Assembly (NCBI RefSeq): GCF_022538115.1
Contig: NZ_JAKZAL010000022.1
Coordinates: forward strand, 1 to 64,000
Direction: 5' to 3'
Source of the DNA: Cognataquiflexum rubidum
GTDB lineage: Bacteria > Bacteroidota > Bacteroidia > Cytophagales > Cyclobacteriaceae
Length of the DNA stretch: 64,000 bases
Each line of letters begins with the position of its first letter. Positions within the stretch are counted from its first letter, which is position 1. A program made the translations under genes and the position numbers. The notes beneath the pieces are model-generated. The model saw nothing but the letters and a program-made list of their open reading frames with translations. It had not been told where the DNA came from and did no database searches. This document shows positions 37,017-45,672 of the stretch, piece by piece.

Positions 37017-37428
37017 CCTTTGCGCACCGTTGCGGAACCTTCTTTTCCTTTGAGGTAAAAAATAAACCTCACGCAGAGACGGAGAGCAAAAGGATTTAAG
37101 AATGATAATGTTTGTGAAGACACAAACATTGGCGGCGGCGACCGACCACGTAGTGGTCAAATATGGGTAGCCCCGAGTGAGGAACGCAACTCGGGTTTAG
37201 AAACAAAAACCACGATTCCGGTTTTTGGCCGAAACCATGCAAATTGTGTATTGAGCTTTCCGCCAAAAACAGGGAAATCAAAATCCTTTGCGTCCCGTTG
37301 CGGAACCTTCTTTTCCTTTGCGGGGAAAAATAATTCACCCCAGAGCACTCAGAGGGCACAGAGGAAAAAAGAGGAGAAGGAAAAATTCAGAATGATAATG
37401 TTTGTGAAGACACAAAGATTGGCTGCGG
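37017..37428. repeat. Two diverged long direct repeats
   Basis: Copy 1 (37017-37138) and copy 2 (37285-37428) share CCTTTGCG...CCGTTGCGG, AACCTTCTTTTCCTTTG and, about 40-60 bases later, AATGATAATGTTTGTGAAGA followed by CACAAA and GATTGGC-like ends. The middle is diverged: copy 1 has CGCAGAGACGGAGAG, copy 2 has CAGAGCACTCAGAGG. The 146-base spacer has its own hairpins (GACCAC/GTGGTC and CCCGAGT/ACTCGGG). No credible gene is present in 36593-37701. Confidence 0.7.
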
Positions 37429-37701
37429 AAGTAAAGCCCCCTTAAATGGAACAGAACTAGGCCATCTACCAACAACCATAAATTCAAGCCAAGACAAAGG
37501 GTTTTTTAACTTCCAATGGAATGATTGCACTTCCCAAAAAAATGGTTTAGTTTAGGTAATCAATTTGTCCATCAATCTTTTTCATATCCGGTTAAAGCTT
37601 TGTTTTCAAAGAAGAGACAACATTGATAGAATTACTCTTTTTCGAATTCTATTAGGGCATTCGGAAAGCCTCCTATTCAAACCACAAAATTATTCCGGCT
37701 T

Positions 37702-38568
37702 ATGTACAAAATTCTTTTACTCCTCTCGATTTCATTCTTTTTACATGTAACTGAGTCAAAGTCCCAAAACTTATCAAAAGAAATCAACCCTCCCAAAACA
37801 ATTATCAAACAGCTAAATAACGATAAAGGCCAAGCTTATGAACTCGCTATAACGCTTCCATCAAACTATCAACTGGATAAAGAATATAAAATCCTCTATT
37901 ATTTAGATGCTTATTGGTTACAGGATTTGGTGAGGGGATGCTATCGCCTTAAATCCATGTCGAGCGAAATGGACGAGGTGATTTTGGTGGGAATATTATC
38001 AGTAGGGAATGAAAAAGACTGGCACAAACAGCGGAATATGGATTACACGCCATCTGTTTATGACTTAAGCTGGTTGAATTTAAAAATTGAGTTTGGTGGT
38101 ATGTTCTTGGATGAAACCAACACGGGAGGTGCGGAGCATTTTATGCAATTTCTGAAAAACCGGGTCATTCCATCAATTGAAAAAGAATATAAAGTCGATG
38201 CCAAGACAAGGGGTATTTTGGGTCACTCCTTCGGCGGTTTGTTGGCTTTTTATTCCTTTGTGAATTACAATGATTTATTTGCCAATTACATCCTGATTGC
38301 CCCGGCTATATGGTGGAATGATTCGGAAATATTTCAGGATAAAGCCTCCCTTCTGAGTCAAAAAGAAGCGAAAATGTTCATTGCCATGGGCACAGGTGAA
38401 ATCAATATGTTGAAGATTCCTTTGGGAGAACTTACCGAAGAGTTGAAATCCAAAGACAACGAAAAATTAGTAATGACATACAAGCAATACGAAAACGCCA
38501 CCCACAACTCTGTCATCCCACAGGGAATATATGACGGAATTGAATTGTTGTACACTAAATCAAAATAA
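37702..38568 (+). CDS. Secreted putative esterase (esterase D/IroE-like)
   Basis: 288 residues with an N-terminal signal peptide (about 1-18). The alpha/beta-hydrolase nucleophile is S176 in GILGHSFGGL, and the N-terminal strand region YKILYYLDAYW and VILVGILSVGNEKDWHKQR is that of the putative-esterase family containing enterobactin esterase IroE/Fes and esterase D. The catalytic His is probably the one in ENATHNSVIP (near 268). Typical tasks are siderophore ester cleavage or carbohydrate esters; nothing nearby indicates a siderophore. Confidence 0.85.
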   Translation: MYKILLLLSISFFLHVTESKSQNLSKEINPPKTIIKQLNNDKGQAYELAITLPSNYQLDKEYKILYYLDAYWLQDLVRGCYRLKSMSSEMDEVILVGILSVGNEKDWHKQRNMDYTPSVYDLSWLNLKIEFGGMFLDETNTGGAEHFMQFLKNRVIPSIEKEYKVDAKTRGILGHSFGGLLAFYSFVNYNDLFANYILIAPAIWWNDSEIFQDKASLLSQKEAKMFIAMGTGEINMLKIPLGELTEELKSKDNEKLVMTYKQYENATHNSVIPQGIYDGIELLYTKSK

Positions 38569-38641
38569 TCCCTAGGGCAAATTATGATTCTTAAATCCTT
38601 TCTTCCCTGCTTAATTGTTCCCATAAAAAAACCACTCCCTC

Positions 38642-39208
38642 ATGCTTAAAAAGATATTTTTTCCCTTGATTTCGATCTTTTTGGCCTACAATACCTACAA
38701 GCTCATTCTTGTATTTGACACTGCATCCCCTGACAGATTATCTTTGTTGCTGAGCTTCATTTTGGCGGTATTGCTCAACCTTTTCATTTCAGGAATTTTT
38801 GCATTTACGGGATTTGCCCATCCAAGCAGCAGACTCTTACCCGATGCCTACTATGAGGTCAAAAACCCAAAAGCCCTCTCTGCTGCCTACAACATTTTGG
38901 GGATAAAATTCTTCAGGTCATTCTTATTGATTGCATTTTGGGGAAAGGAAAAGAACAGAAAAAAATACTTTAACGGAACCAAATCCGGGATCCAAAATTT
39001 TGATTTCCAAACCAGACAATCGGAATTCGGGCACTTAGGAGCTTTTATTGTGACCACCATTGTATGCATGATACTCCTGTCAAATGGTCATGTCATCACA
39101 TTGCTGCTGACGATGGCTTTGAACATCATATCAAACCTTTACCCTATCATTTTGCAGCGGATGCACCGGGTCCAAATCCAAAGGTTGACAAAGTATATCA
39201 GCTCCTGA
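38642..39208 (+). CDS. CrtO-like acyltransferase-type membrane protein
   Basis: 188 residues with four hydrophobic segments (about 4-20, 33-58, 88-103, 135-165). The central HPSSRLLPDAYYEVKNPK, the WGKEKNRKKYFNGTK segment and the end SNLYPIILQRMHRVQIQRL recall staphylococcal CrtO (glycosyl-4,4'-diaponeurosporenoate acyltransferase), whose C-terminus has the same N-x-P-I-I-x-Q-R-x-x-R pattern. A carotenoid role is not assured: no crt genes are in the window. An acyltransferase-like membrane function is the most that can be inferred. Confidence 0.6.
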   Translation: MLKKIFFPLISIFLAYNTYKLILVFDTASPDRLSLLLSFILAVLLNLFISGIFAFTGFAHPSSRLLPDAYYEVKNPKALSAAYNILGIKFFRSFLLIAFWGKEKNRKKYFNGTKSGIQNFDFQTRQSEFGHLGAFIVTTIVCMILLSNGHVITLLLTMALNIISNLYPIILQRMHRVQIQRLTKYISS

Positions 39209-39559
39209 TCAAAGAATTTTTCAAAGTTTTGTAAACTAGTTTTTCAGACCATTTTTAAAACCAGAATCCTGATTAATACCTTCCGAAGGTATTGAAATAC
39301 TCTTTTTTTCCACTAAGGTAACCCATAAGAAGTCGGTAAAATCCCCCTGTTTCAAAACCATACAGATGGCAGAAATCCATTGTCATTAGACCTTTTTTTG
39401 GACAAAGGAAAACAACAGATTACCCAAACCTTTGCAATTGTACATAGGCAAAATGTGGGATATACATAACATGTTGTTTAATATCCACAATGCTTACCGC
39501 TTCAAAGATGGTCACCTTTAAGATTGTAATAATTCTTTCATTATTTAGACCACAACAAA
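39209..39559. other. Intergenic region with hairpin repeat
   Basis: About 350 bases without an open frame. The hairpin AATACCTTC-C-GAAGGTATT (39275-39293) is followed at 39305 by a T-run, and may end the CrtO-like gene. The segment GAAGGTATTGAAATAC recurs as GAAGGTATTGAAACAC at 45780, so it is part of a dispersed repeat. Confidence 0.5.
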
Positions 39560-39886
39560 ATGGAAAACTTGAGAAGTTGTATTGACGCTTGCTTGGCCTG
39601 TCTGGTGACCTGCGAAAAATGCATCACCGATTGTATCAAAGAAAGCAACCTGAATTGTATTTCAATATGCCGGGACTGTGCTGACATCTGCGCATTGTGT
39701 GCAAGGTTTGATGCGAGGGGATCTGTTTACGGGTCGGGACTCCACGCTTTGTGTGCAGAAATCTGCAGGGCCTGTGCCGCAGAATGTGAAAAACATGCCG
39801 CTCACCATGATAGCTGTAAAGAGTGTGCAGAGGCCTGCAAAAAATGTGCAGAGATCTGTGAACAAATGGATTCTGCAAAAGCCTGA
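39560..39886 (+). CDS. Cysteine-rich four-helix copper-storage-type protein
   Basis: 108 residues with 20 cysteines at a CxxxC/CxxC rhythm (7, 11, 14, 18, 21, 25, 33, 37, 40, 44, 47, 65, 69, 72, 76, 86, 89, 93, 96, 100). This is the Csp/DUF326 fold: a four-helix bundle whose core cysteines hold many Cu(I) ions. It has no signal peptide, so it should be cytosolic (Csp3-like). Copper buffering is inferred from the family. The Met-rich lipoprotein at 44286 could be a partner in metal handling. Monocistronic. Confidence 0.88.
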   Translation: MENLRSCIDACLACLVTCEKCITDCIKESNLNCISICRDCADICALCARFDARGSVYGSGLHALCAEICRACAAECEKHAAHHDSCKECAEACKKCAEICEQMDSAKA

Positions 39887-40187
39887 TCCCAATTAAGCTG
39901 GAAAAGGGAGGATTACTCATGCTGTCTTTTTTTGGCTTGGCTACTTTGAAATAAGGTAGCTAACTCTATCCCTCAAGACAATTTTTTGAGCAAATATCGC
40001 AACAAATGCCAACCAAAGCCTAACATTTTGAGCTGGGGAGACACATCATCATCAAAGCTTTTTTTTAGGTCTGCTGCCATTTCTGATTCCTCTTCTTCGG
40101 ATCATGGAATGGAAGCATACTCCCGGAAGTGCTTTCGACACAGGTAAGGAAGAGATCCTTATCCTATTAAATTAAAGACAAACCAAT
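39887..40187. other. Intergenic region without recognised features
   Basis: About 300 bases between the Csp-type gene and the aldehyde dehydrogenase. It contains poly-T stretches but no hairpin followed by T-run and no open frame. Confidence 0.5.
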
Positions 40188-41570
40188 ATGGCCATTCAAA
40201 CAACCAATCCTTTTACAAATAAAACAGTAAAGTCATTCGAAGAAATGACGGAGACGGCAGTGGAAGGTAAAGTAGCCAAAGCACAGGAAACTTTTACCAA
40301 CTGGAAAGAAACCGGCTACCAGCACCGGGCTGATTTACTACACAAAGTCGCCACCCTCATGCGGGTCAAAAAATCAGAACTCGCTCAAACCATTACCTTG
40401 GAGATGGGAAAAATCCTAGCGCAGGCCGAAGGCGAGATCGACCTGAGCGCCGATATATTTGATTATTACGCTAATCATGGAGAGGAATTTCTCGCAGATA
40501 AAGTTCTCGATCCTGAATTTGGATCGGCCATAGTACGCAGCAGTCCTATTGGGGTTTTGCTAGGCGTTATGCCTTGGAATTTTCCATTCTATCAGGTAGC
40601 CCGCTTTGTCGCTCCCAATATCATGGTCGGCAATACTATTTTGCTCAAGCACGCCTCCATCGTACCACAATGTGCCGCTGCTCTTGAAGAACTTTTTGCA
40701 GAAGCAGAAGCGCCTCAGGGATTGTACACCAATCTCTTTATTTCAGGCAAGCGTGCGTCTGCACTTGTTTCCGACAAAAGAATCAAAGGAGTTTCCCTGA
40801 CAGGAAGTGAAGAGGCCGGCGCAAGTGTCGCCATGGAAGCCGGGAAATATCTGAAAAAGGTGGTCTTGGAACTTGGCGGAAACGATGTCTTTATTATCCT
40901 TGAGGATGCCGATATGGATAAAACCGTCGAATGGGCAGTTGTCGGCAGGATGAATAACAACGGTCAATGTTGTGTTGCTTCCAAGCGTTTCATCGCAGTG
41001 GAGGCCATTGCAGACACATTTATCCAAAAATTTAAGGATGCGCTCTCAATAATGAAAGTAGGTGATCCGATGGATCCCGAGACAGAATTGGGCCCTTTGA
41101 GCAGTGAAGAAGGAGCCGTTCAAGTAGCTGATCAGGTAAAACGCTCCGTTGACCAAGGCGCTAAAATCTTATTGGGAGGAAAACGTGCAGACCGAGAAGG
41201 TGCCTTTATGGAACCGACCATACTCACCGACCTGAAACCTGGTATCGCTGCCTACCATGAAGAATTATTTGGTCCGGTGGCTTCCTTCTATGTGGTAAAA
41301 GACGAACAGGCTGCCATCGCCCTTGCCAACGATTCTGATTTTGGTTTGGCGGCATCTGTTTTTACCCAAGACATCGAGCGCGGTAAAAGGATTGCCGATC
41401 AGATTGATGTCGGAATGGTATTTATCAACCACCCTACCTGGACACAGGCTGACCTTCCTTTTGGCGGAACCAAGCGTTCGGGATTTGGCCGTGAACTCTC
41501 CGAGCTGGGAATCCATGAGTTTGTCAATAAGAAGCTTATCCGTGTAAGTGAGCTCAATGATCCATTTTAA
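40188..41570 (+). CDS. Aldehyde dehydrogenase (succinate-semialdehyde type)
   Basis: 460 residues. The NAD(P)-dependent ALDH fold is complete: PWNFPFYQVARFVAP, the cofactor loop SLTGSEEAGASVA, the general base in LELGGND (about E228), and the catalytic Cys in NNNGQCCVASKR (C261/C262). It is short, without the N-terminal beta-strand extension of classical ALDHs, and the sequence around SELGIHEFVNKKL is that of the Sad/GabD subgroup, which oxidises succinate semialdehyde. The gene begins the redox-enzyme cluster. Confidence 0.88.
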   Translation: MAIQTTNPFTNKTVKSFEEMTETAVEGKVAKAQETFTNWKETGYQHRADLLHKVATLMRVKKSELAQTITLEMGKILAQAEGEIDLSADIFDYYANHGEEFLADKVLDPEFGSAIVRSSPIGVLLGVMPWNFPFYQVARFVAPNIMVGNTILLKHASIVPQCAAALEELFAEAEAPQGLYTNLFISGKRASALVSDKRIKGVSLTGSEEAGASVAMEAGKYLKKVVLELGGNDVFIILEDADMDKTVEWAVVGRMNNNGQCCVASKRFIAVEAIADTFIQKFKDALSIMKVGDPMDPETELGPLSSEEGAVQVADQVKRSVDQGAKILLGGKRADREGAFMEPTILTDLKPGIAAYHEELFGPVASFYVVKDEQAAIALANDSDFGLAASVFTQDIERGKRIADQIDVGMVFINHPTWTQADLPFGGTKRSGFGRELSELGIHEFVNKKLIRVSELNDPF

Positions 41571-41621
41571 CATGCGGTTGCATCAAAACATAAATTCAGT
41601 GAAACTAAAATTAATTGTAAA

Positions 41622-42362
41622 ATGGAAATGAAAGGAAAAGTCATCATAATAACAGGAGCCTCCAGTGGTATAGGCAAAGCAACAGCCTTAAAACTATCCA
41701 AAAATGGTGCTAAAGTAGTACTTTCTGCACGGAGAAAAGATGAACTGGAAGCGCTGAAGAAGTCCATCGAGAAGGAAACTGGTGAGGCCTTGGTTGTCAT
41801 TGCAGATGTTACCAAGATGCCTGATATGGACAGGTTAGTTGCCAAAACACTCGAAGCTTATGGAACTGTAGACGCCATAATTAACAATGCGGGCTTGATG
41901 CCTTTATCGTTTGTTGAGAAACTCAAAACCAACGAGTGGGAGAAAATGGTAGACGTAAATATAAAAGGCGTGTTGAATGGTGTCGCAGCTGTTCTTCCTA
42001 CCCTTATAAAAAATAAAAGCGGACATATTATCAATATTTCATCAACCGCATCTTATAGTTATTTTCCGGGCGGTGCCGTTTATTGCGCCACAAAGGCCGC
42101 GGTGAAAATGTTTACCGAAGGACTGCGACAGGAGTTAGCTCCAACGTATGGCATACGCGTTACCTCTATAGAACCGGGAGTTGTAGCTACAAACCTACTG
42201 GATACCATAACTGATGAAGATATTTTAGGTAACCTAACAGAAATGCAGAAGATGACTGCACTTGAACCAGAGGATATAGCGGAAGCGATTTATTATGCTC
42301 TCAAGCAACCGCTTCGAGTGAATGTAAACGATGTGCATATCCTACCAACCGAGCAAAAGTAA
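41622..42362 (+). CDS. Classical SDR oxidoreductase
   Basis: 246 residues; a second in-frame ATG two codons later is equally possible. The cofactor motif TGASSGIGKA (13-22), the NNAG motif (about 89-92), the catalytic Ser in ISSTASYSYFPG and YCATK (YxxxK) are present. This resembles the YdfG/serine-dehydrogenase-like SDR group common as stress or detoxification reductases. It lies 51 bases after the ALDH gene. Codons here are more AT-rich than in ALDH, suggesting a different origin. Confidence 0.85.
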   Translation: MEMKGKVIIITGASSGIGKATALKLSKNGAKVVLSARRKDELEALKKSIEKETGEALVVIADVTKMPDMDRLVAKTLEAYGTVDAIINNAGLMPLSFVEKLKTNEWEKMVDVNIKGVLNGVAAVLPTLIKNKSGHIINISSTASYSYFPGGAVYCATKAAVKMFTEGLRQELAPTYGIRVTSIEPGVVATNLLDTITDEDILGNLTEMQKMTALEPEDIAEAIYYALKQPLRVNVNDVHILPTEQK

Positions 42363-42480
42363 GCTACGCCACCAGTTCTCATAGCTTGGGCACTTTGGTC
42401 GACTGGTGCATGGCAGTCATGGAGAAATTCTGAGAAATAAACAGCATGTGTAATCTAAAAATTTATTAAAACTAAAAAAT

Positions 42481-43128
42481 ATGAAGGCCTTACAAATAGT
42501 AAGAAAAAATGTATTAGTGGCAGGTGCCAACGGAACCACAGGGAGAATCATCATCGATTTATTAAGGAGATCAGAAATCTATCAACCTATAGCGATGGTC
42601 AGAAAACAGGATCAAAAAGATTATTTTGAAAAGCAAGGTGTATCTGCGGTACTTGCCGATTTAGAGGAAGATGTAAACCACGTGATGAAAAATGCGGATA
42701 AAGTAATTTTTGCGGCTGGATCAAAAGGTAAAAATATAATAGGTGTGGATCAGGAGGGCGCAAAAAGGCTAACAGATGCTGCTAAGGAGGCAGGACTTGA
42801 GAAGTTTGTCATGTTGAGCACTATGGGAGCAGATAATCCATCTGTGAGTGACGAACTTGAAGATTATTTGAGAGCAAAGCAAAATGCAGATGATCACCTG
42901 CGTTCAAGTGGTATGAATTATAGTATTGTGAGACCTGGTCATTTGACAGACGAGGATGGAACAGGCAAAATTCAACTCAATGAGAAACTGAAAATTCAAG
43001 GGACTATTTCAAGAGCGGATGTAGCTAAAACACTAGTGGAAGCCTTGGAAGATGGCGTTAAACAGAACCAGGTTTTCGAAATTCTAAGTGGAGAAGTTCC
43101 AATAGAGAAAGCCGTTCACCAAAATTAA
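42481..43128 (+). CDS. Atypical SDR (NmrA-like NAD(P)-binding protein)
   Basis: 215 residues. The N-terminal nucleotide-binding loop VLVAGANGTTGRIIIDLL (about 12-29) is of the GxxGxxG atypical kind; LSTMGADNPS and RPGHLTDEDGTG are the SDR_a5/YtfG-like signature positions. It lacks the YxxxK catalytic pair in the classical spot. Such proteins act as quinone reductases, redox sensors or isomerases. The next gene begins 5 bases after its stop, so the two are co-transcribed. Confidence 0.83.
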   Translation: MKALQIVRKNVLVAGANGTTGRIIIDLLRRSEIYQPIAMVRKQDQKDYFEKQGVSAVLADLEEDVNHVMKNADKVIFAAGSKGKNIIGVDQEGAKRLTDAAKEAGLEKFVMLSTMGADNPSVSDELEDYLRAKQNADDHLRSSGMNYSIVRPGHLTDEDGTGKIQLNEKLKIQGTISRADVAKTLVEALEDGVKQNQVFEILSGEVPIEKAVHQN

Positions 43129-43133
43129 AAATC

Positions 43134-44129
43134 ATGAACAAGATTATCCTTTTGAACAAACGCTTTCATGGAAAACCAACACTTCATGATTTTAAAATCA
43201 GTAGTGAAGAAATGCCGGCACCAAAAGACAGTGAGGTACTTTTAAAAACAGTGTATGTCTCTGTCGATCCCTATTTGCGAGGCAGAATGAATGATGTTAA
43301 ATCATATACCCCTGCATTTGAATTAAATAAACCCATTCAATCGGGAATTATCGCCGAGGTAATAGAAAGTAAACATGCCGATTTTAAAAAGGGTGATTTT
43401 GTTTCGGATAATTTGGATTGGAAGGAATATCAGATTTCTGATGGTAAAGACTTAGTTAAGGTGAATAAAGCTGACGCCAAATTATCAAGCTATTTGGGAA
43501 TATTAGGCATGACAGGGCTTACGGCTTATTTAGGCTTGATGGAAATAGGGTTACCCAAGAAAGGCGAAACTCTTGTCGTTTCCGGAGCAGGAGGGGCAGT
43601 TGGGACAGTAGTGGGTCAAATTGGCAAATTGCACGGTTGCCGGGTGGTTGGCCTTACCGGTTCGGATGAAAAAGTATCTCTACTTACATCAAAGTTTAAT
43701 TTCGATCATGCCATCAATTATAAAACAGCAAAAAATTTAAAAGATGCTATCAAAACTGCCTGTCCGAAAGGGGTAGATATCTACTTTGATAATGTCGGTG
43801 GAGAGATTTCCGACGCTGTTTTAGCAAACATAAATAAGTACGCCCGACTGCCTGTTTGTGGTGCTATATCGCTCTACAATGAAACTGAGGTTCAGTTGGG
43901 CCCCCGATTGCAACCCATCATTCTCACCAAAAGTGCTACAATGAGAGGATTTATTATTGGTGATTTAAAGGAAAAATTTCCGCCTGCCATCAAACAATTA
44001 TCAGCATGGCTAAAAGACGACAAAATCACCTTTAGCGAAACCCTTGTGAAAGGCTTCGATAATATTCCCCAGGCATTTATTGATTTGTTTGATGGAAAAA
44101 ACAAAGGAAAAATGATTGTGGAAATATGA
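43134..44129 (+). CDS. Zinc-free MDR oxidoreductase (PTGR/CurA type)
   Basis: 331 residues. The MDR fold shows YVSVDPYLRGRMND, GMTGLTAYLGL and the NADP loop VVSGAGGAVGTVVGQIGKLHG (about 149-169), with VDIYFDNVGGEI near 222-233. There are no zinc-binding cysteines. This is the prostaglandin/leukotriene B4 12-hydroxydehydrogenase group (CurA, YncB-like), which reduces alpha,beta-unsaturated carbonyl compounds with NADPH. Paired with the atypical SDR upstream, it suggests carbonyl detoxification. Confidence 0.9.
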   Translation: MNKIILLNKRFHGKPTLHDFKISSEEMPAPKDSEVLLKTVYVSVDPYLRGRMNDVKSYTPAFELNKPIQSGIIAEVIESKHADFKKGDFVSDNLDWKEYQISDGKDLVKVNKADAKLSSYLGILGMTGLTAYLGLMEIGLPKKGETLVVSGAGGAVGTVVGQIGKLHGCRVVGLTGSDEKVSLLTSKFNFDHAINYKTAKNLKDAIKTACPKGVDIYFDNVGGEISDAVLANINKYARLPVCGAISLYNETEVQLGPRLQPIILTKSATMRGFIIGDLKEKFPPAIKQLSAWLKDDKITFSETLVKGFDNIPQAFIDLFDGKNKGKMIVEI

Positions 44130-44285
44130 AAAAGCTGGAAAACAGAACAGTGTTTATCACGAGAGGTAACTCAGGTTCTGTCGAGGGTGAACTGTCGTCC
44201 GTGGACAAGAGTCCGAATAAGATAAAGGCTCCTCCAGCCCAAAGTGCAACATTGCGAATACCCATAAAAACTAACCACTAAAACT

Positions 44286-44690
44286 ATGAAAACACTACAA
44301 AAATTTGTTGGGCTTATTGCCCTCACCGCGCTGTTTGCTTCATGTCAGTCACCGAAGCAGGTTCTTTCTGAATCAGATTCCAGGATGGAGATCATGAACA
44401 ACATAGCCAGCGACCATGATATGTCAAAAGAAATGATGCAGGCCATCATGTCCGGCGACCACGGCAAAATGCTGATGCACGAAAGAATGAATGTCATGAT
44501 GGAAGACAAAAGCATGATGAAGAAAATGATGAAAGAAAATCCTGAAATGTCAAAACGCATGATGTCAGTAATGATGGAAACTGCCAAAGAAGACACCACC
44601 ATGATGTCGGACATGTGCAAGTCCATGATGAAAAACCCGGAAATGATGGAAATGATGAAAAAGATGAAAGAAAAGGAATCCAATCAATAA
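44286..44690 (+). CDS. Very methionine-rich lipoprotein
   Basis: 134 residues with a lipoprotein signal ending in LFASC (Cys20). About 31 residues are Met, nearly a quarter, mostly as MM, MxM or MMxxMM steps in a helical, highly charged sequence with scattered His (DHD, DHG, MHE). No aromatic core is seen. Met-rich segments bind Cu(I) or Ag(I), and also shield against oxidants, so metal binding in the periplasm is a reasonable inference. Together with the Csp-type protein 4.4 kb upstream it hints at local metal handling. Confidence 0.85.
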   Translation: MKTLQKFVGLIALTALFASCQSPKQVLSESDSRMEIMNNIASDHDMSKEMMQAIMSGDHGKMLMHERMNVMMEDKSMMKKMMKENPEMSKRMMSVMMETAKEDTTMMSDMCKSMMKNPEMMEMMKKMKEKESNQ

Positions 44691-44724
44691 AACTGACAAA
44701 TCTCCGGCAGCAATCAGGAATTAA

Positions 44725-44860
44725 AAATCAATGTCATTTAGTTAGGGGGATCTGATAAACTTTTCCAAAGTTCGGAATGGGTTTTAAGATTTTCATGGTC
44801 TGATCCCAACTTTGGAAAAGGTTTGTAGTACGCAAAAGCTTAACTGAACGACATTGATTT
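44725..44860. repeat. MITE-like element with nested inverted repeats
   Basis: Outer arms AAATCAATGTCATTTAGTTA (44725-44744) and TAACTGAACGACATTGATTT (44841-44860) are inverted repeats with 17 of 20 positions pairing. Inner arms AAACTTTTCCAAAGTT (44757-44772) and AACTTTGGAAAAGGTTT (44808-44824) pair almost perfectly. The 136-bp unit has no coding capacity. GAATT occurs on both outer flanks (44718-44722 and 44863-44867), a possible but weak target duplication. Confidence 0.55.
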
Positions 44861-44910
44861 AAGAATTAGAAAACACAAAAACATATTGATTTTAATTTAA
44901 GCAATTTGAG

Positions 44911-45672
44911 ATGAAAAAATTAGAGAACAAGGTTGCCATCATTACCGGTGGTGCAGGCAGTATCGGCATGACCACGGCCAAGCTATTTTTAGAAGAAGGA
45001 GCAAAAGTCCTGTTGGTAGATTTGGAGGAAGAGCCTCTCAAAAAAGCGGTGAAAGAATTGGGAGGAAAAGCCGTGCAGTATTGTGTGGCGGATGTGACCA
45101 AAGCATCGGATGTCAAAAGTTACGTGGACACGGCAGTAAAAGCCTTTGGAAAAATCGATGTGTTTTTTAACAATGCAGGAATTGAGGGAACGGTAAAACC
45201 GATCGTTGACTACCCGGAAGAAATGTTTGACAAAGTCATTGCCGTCAATGTGCGGGGTGTTTGGTTGGGAAATAAATACGTCTTGCCCCACATGAATGAC
45301 GGCGGCAGCATCATCATCACCTCCTCAGTGGCAGGCTTGCTGGGCAGTCCCAATGTCAGTGCCTACATCATCAGCAAGCATGCCGGCGTAGGCATCATGC
45401 GGGCGACATCGGTGGAGGCTGCTCCAAGAAAAATCCGTGTCAACAGTGTGCATCCTTCCCCGGTCGACAACCGCATGATGCGTTCGCTCGAAGAAGGATT
45501 TTCCCCGGGTCAGGGAGATGCGGTCAAGAAGCAACTCGAGCTGACCATCCCCCTTGGCCGGTATGCCAAACCCATTGAAATTGCAAAACTCGTCTTGTTT
45601 TTGGCAAGCGACGACAGTCAGTTTATCACAGGCACGACCCAGGTTATTGATGGCGGTATCAATGTTCAGTAG
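44911..45672 (+). CDS. Classical SDR oxidoreductase
   Basis: 253 residues. Cofactor loop ITGGAGSIGM (11-20), NNAGIEG (about 90), catalytic Ser in ITSSVAGLLGSP (about 139-150), and YIISK (YxxxK). The ending FITGTTQVIDGGINVQ is the typical classical SDR C-terminus. This is of the 3-oxoacyl-ACP reductase/glucose-1-dehydrogenase-like group; substrate unknown. It sits just after the MITE-like element. Its codons are more GC-rich than in the SDR/MDR genes at 41.6-44.1 kb. Confidence 0.9.
   Translation: MKKLENKVAIITGGAGSIGMTTAKLFLEEGAKVLLVDLEEEPLKKAVKELGGKAVQYCVADVTKASDVKSYVDTAVKAFGKIDVFFNNAGIEGTVKPIVDYPEEMFDKVIAVNVRGVWLGNKYVLPHMNDGGSIIITSSVAGLLGSPNVSAYIISKHAGVGIMRATSVEAAPRKIRVNSVHPSPVDNRMMRSLEEGFSPGQGDAVKKQLELTIPLGRYAKPIEIAKLVLFLASDDSQFITGTTQVIDGGINVQ

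Noticed and set aside
37096-37445. Overlapping short open frames inside the repeat region
   Set aside because: They consist of the repeated DNA itself, on both strands, and look like no protein.
5196-40182. Shared 17-mer ATTAAATTAAAGACAAA upstream of ssb (5196) and of the aldehyde dehydrogenase (40166)
   Set aside because: AT-rich, and one such match in 64 kb is plausible by chance; no shared function.
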